A DNA stretch of 64,000 bases from SMWN01 sp965221455. GTDB taxonomy: Bacteria > Pseudomonadota > Gammaproteobacteria > Eutrophobiales > Eutrophobiaceae. The notes under the pieces are model-generated. The model did not search any database, was not told where the DNA came from, and was given only the letters and a program-made list of their open reading frames with translations. This document shows, piece after piece, positions 35,701 to 42,855 of the stretch (position 1 is its first letter; each line of letters starts with the position of its first letter). The translations under genes were made by a program, and so were the position numbers. Location of the stretch: positions 124,001 to 188,000 of the forward strand of contig OZ244890.1 in NCBI GenBank assembly GCA_965221455.1, read 5' to 3'.

Positions 35701-37434
35701 ATCAGTCACACCCGCGTTTGAATCCGCTTCTAAATGAATCGCGGCATTGTTGGTTGTGATGGCTGTGTTGACGATGATGTCATTGCCGGCGACAGCTGTT
35801 AATGTCACACCTGAGGCGGTGATATTGACGATTTCATCAAATGTAATATCGTTGGTCGCTTGCAGCGTTAAGTTGGCGGTTGCATTGTTCAGGTAATCCG
35901 CATCCAGTCTCGTTGTGCCAGCAGTGGGCACACTGTCGAAGAGTACATCCACAATCGGTGCCGCAGTGCCGCCATCTTCAATGGTAATATTCAATGGATC
36001 AAGTAGTAACGTCCCTGTTTCGCCGTTGATGCCGGCAAGGTTGACCTCGCCTTTGAAATCCAGATAATCTTTACCCGATACTTCGGCAAAACCACCATCA
36101 CCACCAGTGCTGCCGCCCTGCGCGGAAATATCGCCGTAATATCCGGTGACTTCATCCGCCCAGACAATGACTTTGCCTCCATCACCAACCGTGTTTGCAT
36201 CCGCAGTTATCTTGACATCATCAGCGACCAGCGTTCTTTTGGCATTTTGTATGTCCGGATTATCGCCCCGGAAATCACCACCGATTAATACTTCGCCACC
36301 ACCTGTCGCACCTGAGACATTGACAACTGTGTTATCCAACACACCGACTTTATCGCCCAGTATTTTCACCTTGCCGCCGTCGGTATCGGTGGATGAGGCA
36401 TCAATAACACTATCGCCCGAAACTATCGTGGTATCGCTTGACTGCAACACAACGGTGCCGCCGTCACCATTTGTACCGGTAACATTCAGCGTACCGGTGT
36501 TTAGCACGGAAGATCCCGCACCCATGCCGACAAGACGAATTTCGCCACCTTTATTTTCTATGCGTCCGGCTTTGATCACGCCTTCGTTATTCACAACCCT
36601 GGAAAACACATCTTTGGCGGCGGAACCCTTGAGTAAAACACTGCCGCCATCCGCGCTGATTTCACCGGTGTTGCTTACCGCCGCACCAAGCGACTGTGCA
36701 TTGTCCATGAGTTCTTTATCAACGGCGAATTGCATGAGTCCATCGCCGTCAAAATCCAGCGTGACCTTTTCACCGGCAACCATATTCACTCGTCCAGCTG
36801 AGGCTAGTATCACGCCTTCGTTTTTAACCGCTTTGCCGACAAGATTGATCGCACCACCCGTCGCCGCCTGTAATACGCCCTGATTAACAACGTGACCATC
36901 TGTTCCGTCGACACCATCAAAATCAAGATCTTCGCTCATGAAATCATCTGATGAAATGTTCAACGCAGATGCAGTCAGGGAATTGACGTTAACGCTTGAA
37001 CCGGGCTTGAAGAAAACCCCGTTAGGGTTTACCAATAATACGTTACCGTTGGCGTTGATAGTACCGAAAATCTGGCTTGGGCTCTGATCCAAAATTCTAT
37101 TAAGCGCACTCGCTTTGGATGAAGGCTGATTGAATCGCACAAGTTCATCGGCACTGACGTTAAAGCTGGTCCAGTCAATAGCAAGATGATGCGATTGTTG
37201 ATTAATGACTGTGGTGGTCGTATTCGGTGTCGAGATATTTCCCTGACCACCCGTAACCTGCCCGCCTTCAGGACCCGCAAATACAGGACCCGGGTTCAAC
37301 GATAAAAACAGGCCCGCAGCGGGTAAACAGACCTTACGAACACACGCAGCGATCGGGGTCATCGAAAAGCGCTGCGTTTGTCGCACGAAGCCTTCTCCAT
37401 GTGTCGATGCTTGCTTTTGCTTACGTTTCGCCAA
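23731..37434 (-). CDS. Giant two-partner secretion exoprotein (TpsA, filamentous haemagglutinin-like)
   Basis: The product has 4567 residues. A long basic signal region (residues 1-53, cleavage near PVFA) precedes a TPS secretion domain, including SHHLAIDWTSFNV, SQIFGTINANGNVLLVNPNG (NPNG at 136-139) and GGAINLVGKAVKNEGVI. The rest is a beta-helical repeat body. It includes three 68-residue repeats (about residues 1135-1335), RTX-like GGLGADTF motifs near residue 1960-2010, and a near-identical A/B repeat array (residues about 2615-3845). The last 330 residues are different: helical, charged, with a Cx5C pair (QCEEIEGC). The start is a TTG at 37434; ATG 37362 would cut into the signal region. 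It is preceded by the TpsB gene, and export through it to the cell surface is the known TPS route. Confidence 0.93.
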   Translation of the reverse strand: MAKRKQKQASTHGEGFVRQTQRFSMTPIAACVRKVCLPAAGLFLSLNPGPVFAGPEGGQVTGGQGNISTPNTTTTVINQQSHHLAIDWTSFNVSADELVRFNQPSSKASALNRILDQSPSQIFGTINANGNVLLVNPNGVFFKPGSSVNVNSLTASALNISSDDFMSEDLDFDGVDGTDGHVVNQGVLQAATGGAINLVGKAVKNEGVILASAGRVNMVAGEKVTLDFDGDGLMQFAVDKELMDNAQSLGAAVSNTGEISADGGSVLLKGSAAKDVFSRVVNNEGVIKAGRIENKGGEIRLVGMGAGSSVLNTGTLNVTGTNGDGGTVVLQSSDTTIVSGDSVIDASSTDTDGGKVKILGDKVGVLDNTVVNVSGATGGGEVLIGGDFRGDNPDIQNAKRTLVADDVKITADANTVGDGGKVIVWADEVTGYYGDISAQGGSTGGDGGFAEVSGKDYLDFKGEVNLAGINGETGTLLLDPLNITIEDGGTAAPIVDVLFDSVPTAGTTRLDADYLNNATANLTLQATNDITFDEIVNITASGVTLTAVAGNDIIVNTAITTNNAAIHLEADSNAGVTDNAGAITIGAAGTLTSGGGDITLIGEDFTIEATVNAGSGDISLSEVGGTFTIGTMAVANAKFSQAELNFLTTSGELSLGRATTAGADGMVVTGGDNVMATVDSVSIDGSIVLDADFTGTVSLLATAGITLNNNFTVDAATTTVNINADAAVSGATDGTGAFTVSDTFTFDSGGNTLNITAADIDLNTTGATTSGGGNTTISVTANGAIGRSIGLGATAGDLTVDNTELNNITANRLTLTSGAGFTVNGITAVSTDQIADRTRLNAATDINFATGESVFTNELFADAGGNITASAAVTVNSGRLTLNSTGGDIVFEQNAGVTALTSSNSSVVLNALRAITGNVNVATDISADSVSLDAFTGIGTGANAIETVTSMLAANNANSNDIQIDNTGSLRISATGNAINNDATTGNIDIEVLGAGNDLTINRPVTAGGNVLLTANDDIIFTQTAGATAVTAGARATLTAGTGSTDGLIVGNANAVTDVNAANIELIADTGIGNTNAIEINATHATNGLAATTASGDIQVVDNTGGLSIGTAGATTGVSVTTGAAGDDITIGTTANSITVNSAVTAGGAGSVTLNANRLLTVNQAVSSVTGALNLTGGTGVTFNAGGDLSTTGAGAITVNATANDITVNSAVTAGGAGSVTLNANRLLIVNQAVSSVTGALNLTGGTGVTFNAGGDLSTTGAGAITVNATANDITVNSAVTAGGAGSVTLNANRLLIVNQAVSSVTGALNLTGGTGVTFNAGGDLSTTGAGTITVNANQNNLTMANGTVFSAGGIIDINALFGDVVLGQLITTSASTAAGAEAINIDAGTAVTDINAGANNITTAAGGRTVIESSTGIGTAADGLETSTGSISVISANSGDIHIDAAAALDVIAATTRRAGNIDISTAAGALTIVAGTAANAVSTGDIGVGVGTVTLSATGGDLNVNDGLSTATGKITLNSVTAGTDVVFGIDGDITTTSGEIEVNAADAITMNAGTILNAGDDIIDFNATTGDIVLGQLRTTSTSMTGGSEAVNISTGGAVTDANAGVNNITTGATGRLVIDAVSGVGSADAIETSVAQFDIDTTVSGNIDIDNNFTTADVTLTNINVAAGNGTISFDNLGNRALTITSATTSNGNITITNTGNASADTVTIGGAVSAGGANTVTVSSLIRGDITVNNTITTRSGGTITLNSSDDITIGAFAVDAGAAGTISLNVDTNNNIAAVLDLGGGMLTAGMINLDGGATNVVTFRDTLIAQNQANTWVLTTGDDDGTLANASLSSTANFTDLHHLTGNAMNDRFDFNGGSVSGNIDGRAGINTLDYSSLTAPISVALSAQNLAGFRSTNAGAPRIGGRFDNINSLIGSGGTDTLTGNNDTATWEIDGTNQYQGARFNFSSIENLIGGRGADTFNISADHTGNISGGLGADTFNIRADHTGNISGGLGADRFVFNRDAVVTGRIDGNGGSDSLDFSGYDSTQMLTVTGAGSIDGSQGTVTGGAVDSIVATAPDFDNINSFVGGMLVAPNVDTIWLLTGADSGTFGATGTETVFSDVTMLSGGTSADTFIFRNGTTNTFTNIDGGAAGENNTLIIDSGGDGVPEEFFIDGPNNGRVTTIGGSRFDLTFTNFDNVFGDRDNAVNDTFTIAPGQTWAGTIGGGLGTDTLNISDATATWTVNGLGAGPNIFDSPDTMTTAVDGSSGRVNGTAFVEMEILTGATDVDTFNIQALTNALTINAGGGNDVFNISSNAPTNTGNVNAVIGELTLNGEGNTDTINLGDAGDTTANVGAITGTGITGLGLTGGITYGTVEDININLGTGNDSFTVTSTVATTTLDVDAGGGDDTINVGNANSLDGILSAVSITGGANTAVGDTLNINDQGDADANDYTVTATTVTRSGGTPVVTYGTGTTIENLNLNTGSGVNVVSASGWGTRSGSIVDVGGADTFNLTSGFTTTGDFRIDAIETLSDGTALAGGFVLGANRLIINDALTAVDLSTSVTSLNMTGTNGTTRIDESNAIDLLAITTGVNNFTLVTRDGPVTNSTGAGASIVANDLLLTAGGLGSAIGASGTANDINVTLSGTLTANADSGTGGIYITETNAMSIASIDAGTGDIELESSGTIRDAAGADDAIDITGGGLTIRNSTGIGVDSDDELNLSVESLTVTATGGDAFITEADGLGLGTVNLATNNLDISAIAGNITNDTSALTAGNLLIEARANGGAIGGSGAANDINVTLSGTLTANADSGTGGIYITETNAMSIASIDAGTGDIELESSGTIRDAAGADDVIDITGGGVTIRNSTGIGVDSDDELNLSVESLTVTATGGDAFITEADGLGLGTVNLATNNLDISAIAGNITNDTSALTAGNLLIEARANGGAIGGSGAANDINVTLSGTLTARAESGTGGIYISETTTDMLVGEVNAATGNVELRAIASSIANSGSDITATNLLLEASNAAIGASGTANDINVTLSGTLTARADSGTGGIFITETNAMSVASIDAGTGDIELESSGTIRDAAGADDALDITGGGLTIRNSTGIGVDSDDELNLSVESLTVTATGGDAFITEADGLGLGTVNLATNNLDISAIAGNITNETSALTAGNLLIEARANDAAIGASGTANDINVTLSGTLTARADSGTGGIYITETNAMSIASIDAGTGDIELESSGTIRDAAGADDVIDITGGGVTIRNSTGIGVDSDDELNLSVESLTVTATGGDAFITEADGLGLGTVNLATNNLDISAIAGNITNETSALTAGNLLIEARANGGAIGGSGAANDINVTLSGTLTARAESGTGGIYISETTTDMLVGEVNAATGNVELRAIASSIANSGSDITATNLLLEASNAAIGASGTANDINVTLSGTLTARADSGTGGIYITETNAMSIASIDAGTGDIELESSGTIRDAAGADDVIDITGGGVTIRNSTGIGVDSDDELNLSVESLTVTATGGDAFITEADGLGLGTVNLATNNLDISAIAGNITNDTSALTAGNLLIEARANGGAIGGSGAANDINVTLSGTLTARAESGTGGIYISETTTDMLVGEVNAATGNVELRAIASSIANSGSDITATNLLLEASNAAIGASGTANDINVTLSGTLTARADSGTGGIYITETNAMSIASIDAGTGDIELESSGTIRDAAGADDVIDITGGGVTIRNSTGIGVDSDDELNLSVESLTVTATGGDAFITEADGLGLGTVNLATNNLDISVIAGNITNETSALTAGNLLIEARANGGAIGGSGAANDINVTLSGTLTARAESGTGGIFITETNAMSIASIDAGTGNAGLRTTVGNIMTTSGSGASSITADGLTMNSAGGIGVAGSNVVVTVAGALNLTTAGAGTAGNIYIADTTGINSSQLALFSAAGSAQTVTIDAPGYNIDSNLNTGLDGLDILLLNNGDFNVTADIATGGTSLVFPGLVTAAPGAQIYDTGTGNLTFGRTLSIEGDTTFASTGTITLQSTITDGVAGAGANVVFGGNTILNGTVNTFSSGPAHDGWDVGNLVFNGGTLTINGDHIIETTATGVVNYPTTVINGTVINRTPTGGNNADNTVVRGGVLAIVPAEGESQILGGADNTLGSIPAAPFANFDGHLIIGGSIASISAPTIEATAIDVNARTIGTVSAFETDGAITLLAGDLNLPFGISTDSAGGNTLFLVAAGVDAQVGSTTGTGDILVPNANTTFTAGNVFIAVGNGIADSQNMVLELQEATVEVATGAPNNVTFGPGSSASPGPINGTDGFMSFIELFDSMLNIALITISNPATDLIGTKELGVIDTGLFEKDLTLFGQIGTGIALSLAQCEEIEGCAPNVTPEELDVFIVQIETILEELIGRLDKAGSWAEKEELEKLISGYQDERDNFVKHRADLQDYLTVDEVDEEFEDEFGDDEFSVGLDAEVIKSLANILFRINRRIQALEDLKGDPEAREKLGNSTGIDLSLESLEAIIEAAKSEEKFIEKKMKLLQEGTESGIQPAPLFIAEVGDYSLTQVVNYGPSLSNIGKGKMSDVWY
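25900..29585 (-). repeat. A/B tandem repeat array (471-bp and 237-bp units) inside tpsA
   Basis: The anchor GCCGTCAAAGTGCCGCTCAA and its close variants recur at 25982, 26453, 26690, 27161, 27398, 27869, 28340, 28577, 29048 and 29519. The spacings are exactly 471, 237, 471, 237, 471, 471, 237, 471 and 471 bases, that is units of 157 and 79 residues in the order A-B-A-B-A-A-B-A-A from left to right. Copies are almost identical at DNA level, which implies recent duplication or gene conversion. All units keep the reading frame. Confidence 0.95.
33425..34030 (-). repeat. Three 204-bp direct repeats inside tpsA
   Basis: Matching segments begin near 33434, 33638 and 33842, exactly 204 bases (68 codons) apart. 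Each encodes VTAGGAGSVTLNANRLL followed by NQAVSSVTGALNLTGGTGV. They are nearly identical and lie upstream (5') of the A/B array in the gene. Confidence 0.92.
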
Positions 37435-37648
37435 CTCTAAGTAACCTAAACCAAGAACATGTCAAAAATATACTAAAAGAATATCTTCCGGGCATACCGA
37501 TGCCGCATAACCATGAATGATTGTGCAAATTCGTTAACCTTCCAACTGCCACAGGCATACAATCGCCTTTACTAATCTTCTTGCAAACACTTGTATAAAT
37601 TCCTGGAATCATTTTCATCATTTCTCTACGCCTCACAAATAAGCACCT

Positions 37649-39445
37649 CTAGAAGCGATATGTAAAATCTCCCCAGATCTGGAAACTGCGTTCGTTACCA
37701 ACATCATCGCCGCCAATCTCGGTTGCCCACAGGAGTTTGGACTCGAATGTGCCTGGTAATGTGAAACGCAAACCGACACCAGCACCCTTAATCACTTTAT
37801 GCCCATTTTGCTCAGTGGCAAACGGATCATTTAATGCACCTACTGCAAAGTCATAAAAAACACTCGCCTGTAGCAATTCGCCCCATGTCCGATTATCAAA
37901 TGCAGGCTTATCCGCAAACCCCGGGGCATTAACAAACCATTCAAGTGACATGAAATATGCTCTATCATACAGAAATTGAGCACTGGGAAATGCACGAAGA
38001 TTATCGGGACCGCCAACCGAGTATTGTTCCAGCGGCACGAGCAGGTCCGAACTCCATTGGAATTCTGACCTCAACAGTATTGAATGGTTTTCGATAAGTG
38101 TTTGCAAGCGAGTATAACTTACAAACACTTTGTTGAACGTACCCTCAGCAAAACCTTTTGTATCACCCGATCTGCTCGGTCGAGAACCCACTGGCAAAAG
38201 GGCGGCGGCGGTGGTGGATCCCATTGAATTTAAAAAATTTTCAACGCCTTGACTAAACTCAATAGAGGCGAAATTGATTCCACCTCCTTCATCACTAAAA
38301 CCGAATGTATCCACCGAATCAAAATCAATCAACAGACTGAATACGGACAAGCGATCACTGTTCGTGGAACGACCCCTCGTTTTTGTTTGAGATTCTTTGC
38401 TCGCAAAGCCAAGACGAGTGGACAAATTCCTCTGACGACTTCGTTGAATTGATTTCTCAAGAAAGATACCTTGCGTGCCCGTTCTTGCACTAATCCCACT
38501 GGAAACGAATTCACCGCCAACATCAAACCCATTGACAGTAAGAAATCCACCAGCCTTATACCCGCCGACAAGAAACCGCTCATAATCCACACCCAGGAAA
38601 ACATTGTTTTTAGGATGATATGCTTGCTGTCCAGTAATAGTAAACCTGTCCGCAAAGCCTGTAATATTGTTGATATCAAGACTTGCACGCAGGCGATTGC
38701 GACCTGTCTCCCGTGAACCATGGACATCCGCTCGAATAGCAACGTCAAACCGTTTTTCTTCCTGTATCTTCAAAACGATATCCGCCGTGCCAACCTGTAA
38801 TCCCGGCTGAAATACACCAAACACACTGAGGCCGGAATAATCCGTTAAAGTCAACAACGCCGCTTCAATTTCTTTCGCGCTTACCGGCTGACCAATCAGG
38901 TCGCGAAAAGCTTGCTCTAGTGTCTCTTTACGATACATTTCGTTGCCTTCGGTTAATATTCGCCCAAGCTCGCCGACGTAAATCTGGATATCCACAATAC
39001 CTGCGGAGACTGTTTGAGCAGGAACAATTGCCTGGGCCAGGATCAAACCTTTTTCACGATAATATTCCGTAACGGCATCAGCCACTGTTTGCAATCGACC
39101 TATGGTAAAGCCTTCAGGCCTGAGGACTCGTTGTTCTTCAAGTATTGCATGGACCTCATCAAGATTGATACCAAATCCGGGTAAATCTTCGCCATCCAGA
39201 TAGCGAAATTTAGTGACGACAACGGCGGAACCCTCGTCTATGTCAAACGGTCTGTCGACAACAGCGGGGATTTCAACAGCACCAGCTACGGCCTGATTTG
39301 GGATATCTGCACGATTTTCCTGTTCAGGACGCACCATTCCGGGACGCGCAGAATCGGGCAAGCCTACAGGTCCAGCAAAGGCTGCACTAATAGTTAAAAT
39401 GTTGCATAGCAGTATTTTGGTGGCCGCCGGCCCCCTATTCCTCAT
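37649..39445 (-). CDS. TpsB outer-membrane transporter (ShlB/FhaC/HecB family)
   Basis: This is the outer-membrane beta-barrel that exports the TpsA partner. The 598-residue protein starts with a signal peptide (LLCNILTISAAFA). Two POTRA-like domains follow: GFGINLDEVHAILEEQRVLR, then ITEYYREKG-type VTEYYREKGLILAQAIVPAQ, and TLEQAFRDLIGQPVSAKEIE. The barrel domain includes the family loop YSVGGPDNLRAFPSAQFLYD and ends with aromatic FQIWGDFTYRF. Its stop lies about 215 bases before the tpsA start, with no other gene between, and a parvulin gene is upstream. The 320-base gap 39446-39765 holds only a TATAAT-like hexamer reading leftward (39622-39617), without a good -35. Confidence 0.93.
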   Translation of the reverse strand: MRNRGPAATKILLCNILTISAAFAGPVGLPDSARPGMVRPEQENRADIPNQAVAGAVEIPAVVDRPFDIDEGSAVVVTKFRYLDGEDLPGFGINLDEVHAILEEQRVLRPEGFTIGRLQTVADAVTEYYREKGLILAQAIVPAQTVSAGIVDIQIYVGELGRILTEGNEMYRKETLEQAFRDLIGQPVSAKEIEAALLTLTDYSGLSVFGVFQPGLQVGTADIVLKIQEEKRFDVAIRADVHGSRETGRNRLRASLDINNITGFADRFTITGQQAYHPKNNVFLGVDYERFLVGGYKAGGFLTVNGFDVGGEFVSSGISARTGTQGIFLEKSIQRSRQRNLSTRLGFASKESQTKTRGRSTNSDRLSVFSLLIDFDSVDTFGFSDEGGGINFASIEFSQGVENFLNSMGSTTAAALLPVGSRPSRSGDTKGFAEGTFNKVFVSYTRLQTLIENHSILLRSEFQWSSDLLVPLEQYSVGGPDNLRAFPSAQFLYDRAYFMSLEWFVNAPGFADKPAFDNRTWGELLQASVFYDFAVGALNDPFATEQNGHKVIKGAGVGLRFTLPGTFESKLLWATEIGGDDVGNERSFQIWGDFTYRF

Positions 39446-39765
39446 GCTCCCGAATAAGCTCTCAAGTTATAACTATTAAAACGAAGCAAACGCCCGCTAA
39501 TTCTCCAACAAACAGCTAGTTGCAAAACGACAATGGATTTAAAAATCCACATATTCCACCGACATATATAAGCCAGGGTATCCAATCATAACAAAATCGT
39601 ATCTCTTGAGTAAAGAATTATAATCAACTCTAGTAGATAAATCTCGTAATATATTGATTAGCATGGACTAGTTCCATTCCATGAATAAAGTAATAGTTGT
39701 CTTGTCTGAGAATATCGGGTACTTGAGTTTTGAACAACCATCTACTTGCGCCCCTCTCGGAGTGC

Positions 39766-40806
39766 TCAATTCGCTCTCAATTTTAGACGCCATTCCTCTA
39801 TCTTTTTATCTTTTAAATCAATAGGATACGTAACGGCGATTTGCTTAAGAACCGCCTGTCTGATCTTGGCATTAATCTGCTGTAGCATTAATTCAATGAT
39901 CTTGGGTTTAATCCGCTCAAGGGCGACGTCTTGCCTGGGGACGGTTATTCCTCTTTTCAGGATATGAATCCCGTCGTTTGTCACAACAGGGAGACTGATG
40001 TCGCCCTGTCTAAGTGTTTTAATCACGTTCTTAACTTCGGATTTTAGCTCTGATACCTTGATTAGTCCCATATAGCCTCCACTCAAACGGCTGGCTTCAT
40101 GTTTTGAGTGTTTATTCGCAGCGCCGGCGAAATCAACTTTATTTCTTTTCAAATCGTTACTGATTGATTCTGCACGCTTCTTCAATAACTCAATGTCTTT
40201 TTTACCAGCGCCCTCACTGATAGGCAAAAAGATTTGCCACACGTGCATTCGCTCGTCGATGACGAATTCTTCTTTGTTTCGATTGTAGTACTCCTGCACT
40301 TGTTCGTCCAAGGGGTAATCAGCAGGAATTTTTGATGCAAGTAATTGACTTAAATATAATTCTCTAACGACATTGTCCACGCTTCTCTGCGCAAGTATCC
40401 GCGTATTCTTGCTCTCATGTACCCTATTCGCTTTTGCCGCCGCCAGAACGGACGCATTGCCTGCTTCCTGCGCTACAAAATCGCCGAATAGTTTTTTATC
40501 ATCCAGCACTTGTTTGCGTTGATCATCATCCAGCACCGCCAGAGTTTTCTTCAAGTCGGAGAATTCAAGTTCGGCTCGATATATTCCGGAAGGATTAGAC
40601 CCGGTATTTTTCGGTGATTTAGTTTCTTTTACTGCGGGTGCTGAGGGGGTCTTTGCGACAGTTCTATTTTCCTCCTGCTTTTCATCAGTGCCAACACCGA
40701 GAAATTCCATAATTGAGAACGCAAAGACAGACGAAGTAATTGAGCTATACATTCCCGTGAAGATAGCAACACAAAGAGAAACCTTCAACAAGGTACGCCC
40801 ACGCAT
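39766..40806 (-). CDS. Periplasmic parvulin-type peptidyl-prolyl isomerase
   Basis: The 346-residue protein has an N-terminal signal segment (LLKVSLCVAIFTGMYSSITS). A helical chaperone region follows, and then one PpiC rotamase domain: MHVWQIFLPISEGAGKKDIE, DFAGAANKHSKHEASRLSGG, GYMGLIKVSELKSEV and NDGIHILKRG. The C-terminal helix RLKPKIIELM-type IKPKIIELMLQQINAKIRQA completes a SurA/Par27-like layout. It is the first gene of the leftward TPS locus. In Bordetella the parvulin Par27 acts as a periplasmic chaperone for FHA, so I infer that this protein escorts the giant exoprotein. It could also serve outer-membrane proteins in general. Confidence 0.88.
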   Translation of the reverse strand: MRGRTLLKVSLCVAIFTGMYSSITSSVFAFSIMEFLGVGTDEKQEENRTVAKTPSAPAVKETKSPKNTGSNPSGIYRAELEFSDLKKTLAVLDDDQRKQVLDDKKLFGDFVAQEAGNASVLAAAKANRVHESKNTRILAQRSVDNVVRELYLSQLLASKIPADYPLDEQVQEYYNRNKEEFVIDERMHVWQIFLPISEGAGKKDIELLKKRAESISNDLKRNKVDFAGAANKHSKHEASRLSGGYMGLIKVSELKSEVKNVIKTLRQGDISLPVVTNDGIHILKRGITVPRQDVALERIKPKIIELMLQQINAKIRQAVLKQIAVTYPIDLKDKKIEEWRLKLRAN

Positions 40807-40840
40807 AAATTTTGAACCTGTCCTAAAATCCCAAGGTTTG

Positions 40841-40869
40841 TTGTAGACACCAGGTGCGTCCGCTATAAT
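40841..40869 (+). promoter_or_regulatory. Putative sigma-70 promoter of the cyclase-phosphatase-kinase operon
   Basis: TTGTAG (40841-40846), a 17-base spacer and a perfect TATAAT (40864-40869) face rightward in the divergent gap between the parvulin and the cyclase. Transcription would begin near 40876, leaving an untranslated leader of about 230 bases before the cyclase start. I see no riboswitch-like structure in that leader. Confidence 0.55.
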
Positions 40870-41107
40870 CCCGGGCGGATCATACAGGAAGCGGTAAATT
40901 ATTCCACAAGGTGATTATCCTGGGTCGTTGGTCGTCTGCTTTTTGGGTTTGTGTGTGTTAGGATTTTCCCCTGATTGAATGGTAGCAGGGTTTGGTACAG
41001 CGTACATGTAGAATGCAACTACCCGGAATTAGTCCACTGGGCGATTCGTGAGACCAAAATTTATGTTTAATAAGCTAGAACATTAGTCACCGACTTAATT
41101 TTAAGGT

Positions 41108-42007
41108 ATGGCACAAAAAACCATCAACATCGCTATCATGTTCGCTGATATAGCGGGCAGCACCAGACTCTATGAAGTGCTTGGTGATCAGGTTGCGAGA
41201 ACTAAAATCGCAACAGCCATTGATACCATGTCAAAAATCACCACCCAAAACAATGGTATCGTCATTAAAACAATCGGCGATGAAGTCATGTGTACTTTCC
41301 CTAATGCAGAAGACGCGGGGACAGCCGCCTGGAAAATGCAGGAAACCTTTGAAGATGACGCAGAGACATGTAGCGACGGGGCACCGATTACTATTCGGGT
41401 AGGCATGCACTTCGGTCCTGCGATTGAGGAGGGTGGTGATGTTTTTGGCGATGCTGTGAATATTGCGGCAAGGATGGCGACTCAGGCTAAGGCAAAACAA
41501 ATCATCACCACGCAAGATACGCTGGACAAACTACTACCTGTTCTGCGGGCCAGCACACGTTTTATAGACCATGCACCCATAAAAGGTAAAAAAGGGGAGA
41601 TCGATATCTTCGAAATTATATGGCAGGAAGAAGATGTCACGCGCATGGCAACAGGAATGGCTATCAATAAACCGACGCCGGAAGCGACCTTACGTGTTAC
41701 TTATGACGGTAAAACGGTGAACCTCAATAAAAGTCGGCCCGGTTTGGTGATGGGACGAAGTCAGAATTGTGATCTCACCATCAACGAGAAACTCGCTTCC
41801 AGACAACATGTGCGCATCGAATTGCGTAGAGACAAATTTTTTATAGTCGATCAAAGCACGAACGGAACTCACGTCCTGGTTGATGGTAGTCCGGAGGAAT
41901 TTCTCCGCCGGGAGGAGATACCCCTAAACGGCAACGGGCGCATCAGTCTCGGCAAGGGCTTTAGTGAAGATCCTGATGAAGTGGTTACGTTCACGTTGAT
42001 TTCCTGA
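41108..42007 (+). CDS. Class III adenylate/guanylate cyclase with C-terminal FHA domain
   Basis: Residues 8-175 form a class III cyclase domain: IMFADIAGSTRLYEVLGDQ with metal Asp14, IVIKTIGDEVMCTFPNAEDA with Lys54 and Asp58, and DVFGDAVNIAARMATQ with Asn118 and Arg122. All expected catalytic residues are visible, so the domain is probably active. Residues about 205-290 form an FHA phosphothreonine-binding domain (GRSQNCDLTI, SRQH, DQSTNGTHVLVDG). There is no membrane segment. The order cyclase-FHA is less usual than FHA-cyclase. It is the first gene of an operon with a PP2C phosphatase and a Ser/Thr kinase, so phosphorylated kinase could recruit it through the FHA domain. The cyclic nucleotide made is not certain. 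Confidence 0.9.
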   Translation: MAQKTINIAIMFADIAGSTRLYEVLGDQVARTKIATAIDTMSKITTQNNGIVIKTIGDEVMCTFPNAEDAGTAAWKMQETFEDDAETCSDGAPITIRVGMHFGPAIEEGGDVFGDAVNIAARMATQAKAKQIITTQDTLDKLLPVLRASTRFIDHAPIKGKKGEIDIFEIIWQEEDVTRMATGMAINKPTPEATLRVTYDGKTVNLNKSRPGLVMGRSQNCDLTINEKLASRQHVRIELRRDKFFIVDQSTNGTHVLVDGSPEEFLRREEIPLNGNGRISLGKGFSEDPDEVVTFTLIS

Positions 42008-42070
42008 ATGGCTTGCCAGTTTCAAGAAATTAGTATTTGTAACATAAAAATTAGATGACGGAGGGTTCTA

Positions 42071-42814
42071 TTGCCAGTGGTGGAAAATAACTCTTCCAAA
42101 CTTTCATGGTCGTCGTTTGGTATGACTGATGTCGGCAAGGCTCGCAAACACAACGAGGACTCACTGCTTGATCGCCCTGAAATGGGATTGTGGGTCGTTG
42201 CCGATGGCATGGGCGGACACGAAGGTGGGGAGATAGCCAGTCAGATGATTGTGCATGAACTCGGCAAAATCGACAAGGACATCGCCCTGGATCAATTTAT
42301 CGATCACGTGGAAGATAAACTTATCGGCGTAAATAAACGCCTGATCACAAAGGCCAAGGAATCAGAAAAAAGAATAACCATCGGGAGCACAGTCGTTGGT
42401 ATGATTGCCTACGATAAATTCTGCACATTTTTTTGGGCAGGCGATAGTCGCTTGTACAGATTACGAGGTGGCTCCCTAAGACAGATGATGATCGATCATT
42501 CTCAGGTTGAAGCATATATCGAACAGGGACTAATCAGCCGCGAGGAAGCGGAAACGCACCCTCACGGTAACATGGTTACCAGAGCGGTAGGTGCAGCAAA
42601 TGACCTTTACGTCGATTTTGATATACAGGAAATGTGTTCCGGTGACCGTTACATGCTGTGTAGTGACGGTTTGACAAAACACGTGGGAGATTTGGAGTTT
42701 CAGGAAATGCTAAGTAAAGGTACTGTTGAAGAATGCTGCAAAGAACTAATCGCACTCACTCTGGAAAGGGGTGCAGGTGACAATGTCACCACCATTGTAA
42801 TTGATGTGGATTAA
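42071..42814 (+). CDS. PP2C-family serine/threonine phosphatase (PppA/Stp1 type)
   Basis: This is a metal-dependent phosphatase of 247 residues. Conserved motifs are GMTDVGKARKHNEDSLL, WVVADGMGGHEGGEIAS, GSTVVGMI, FFWAGDSRLYRLRGG, MVTRAVGAAND, MLCSDGLTKHV and GAGDNVTTIVIDV. Together they supply the aspartates that bind the metal pair. The start is a TTG at 42071 preceded by GACGGAGGG. No membrane segment is present. The gene lies between the cyclase-FHA gene and the Ser/Thr kinase gene and presumably reverses the kinase's phosphorylation, as PppA does for PpkA. Confidence 0.93.
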   Translation: MPVVENNSSKLSWSSFGMTDVGKARKHNEDSLLDRPEMGLWVVADGMGGHEGGEIASQMIVHELGKIDKDIALDQFIDHVEDKLIGVNKRLITKAKESEKRITIGSTVVGMIAYDKFCTFFWAGDSRLYRLRGGSLRQMMIDHSQVEAYIEQGLISREEAETHPHGNMVTRAVGAANDLYVDFDIQEMCSGDRYMLCSDGLTKHVGDLEFQEMLSKGTVEECCKELIALTLERGAGDNVTTIVIDVD

Positions 42815-42855
42815 TTCTAATTATGATTCAGAGTCTAGCTGGAGGTATATAGTCC

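Noticed and set aside
24449..36883. Many open frames on the plus strand rich in Val, Pro, Ala and Ser
   Set aside because: They are antisense shadows of the highly repetitive tpsA gene, repeat in step with its units and show no start signals or recognisable domains.
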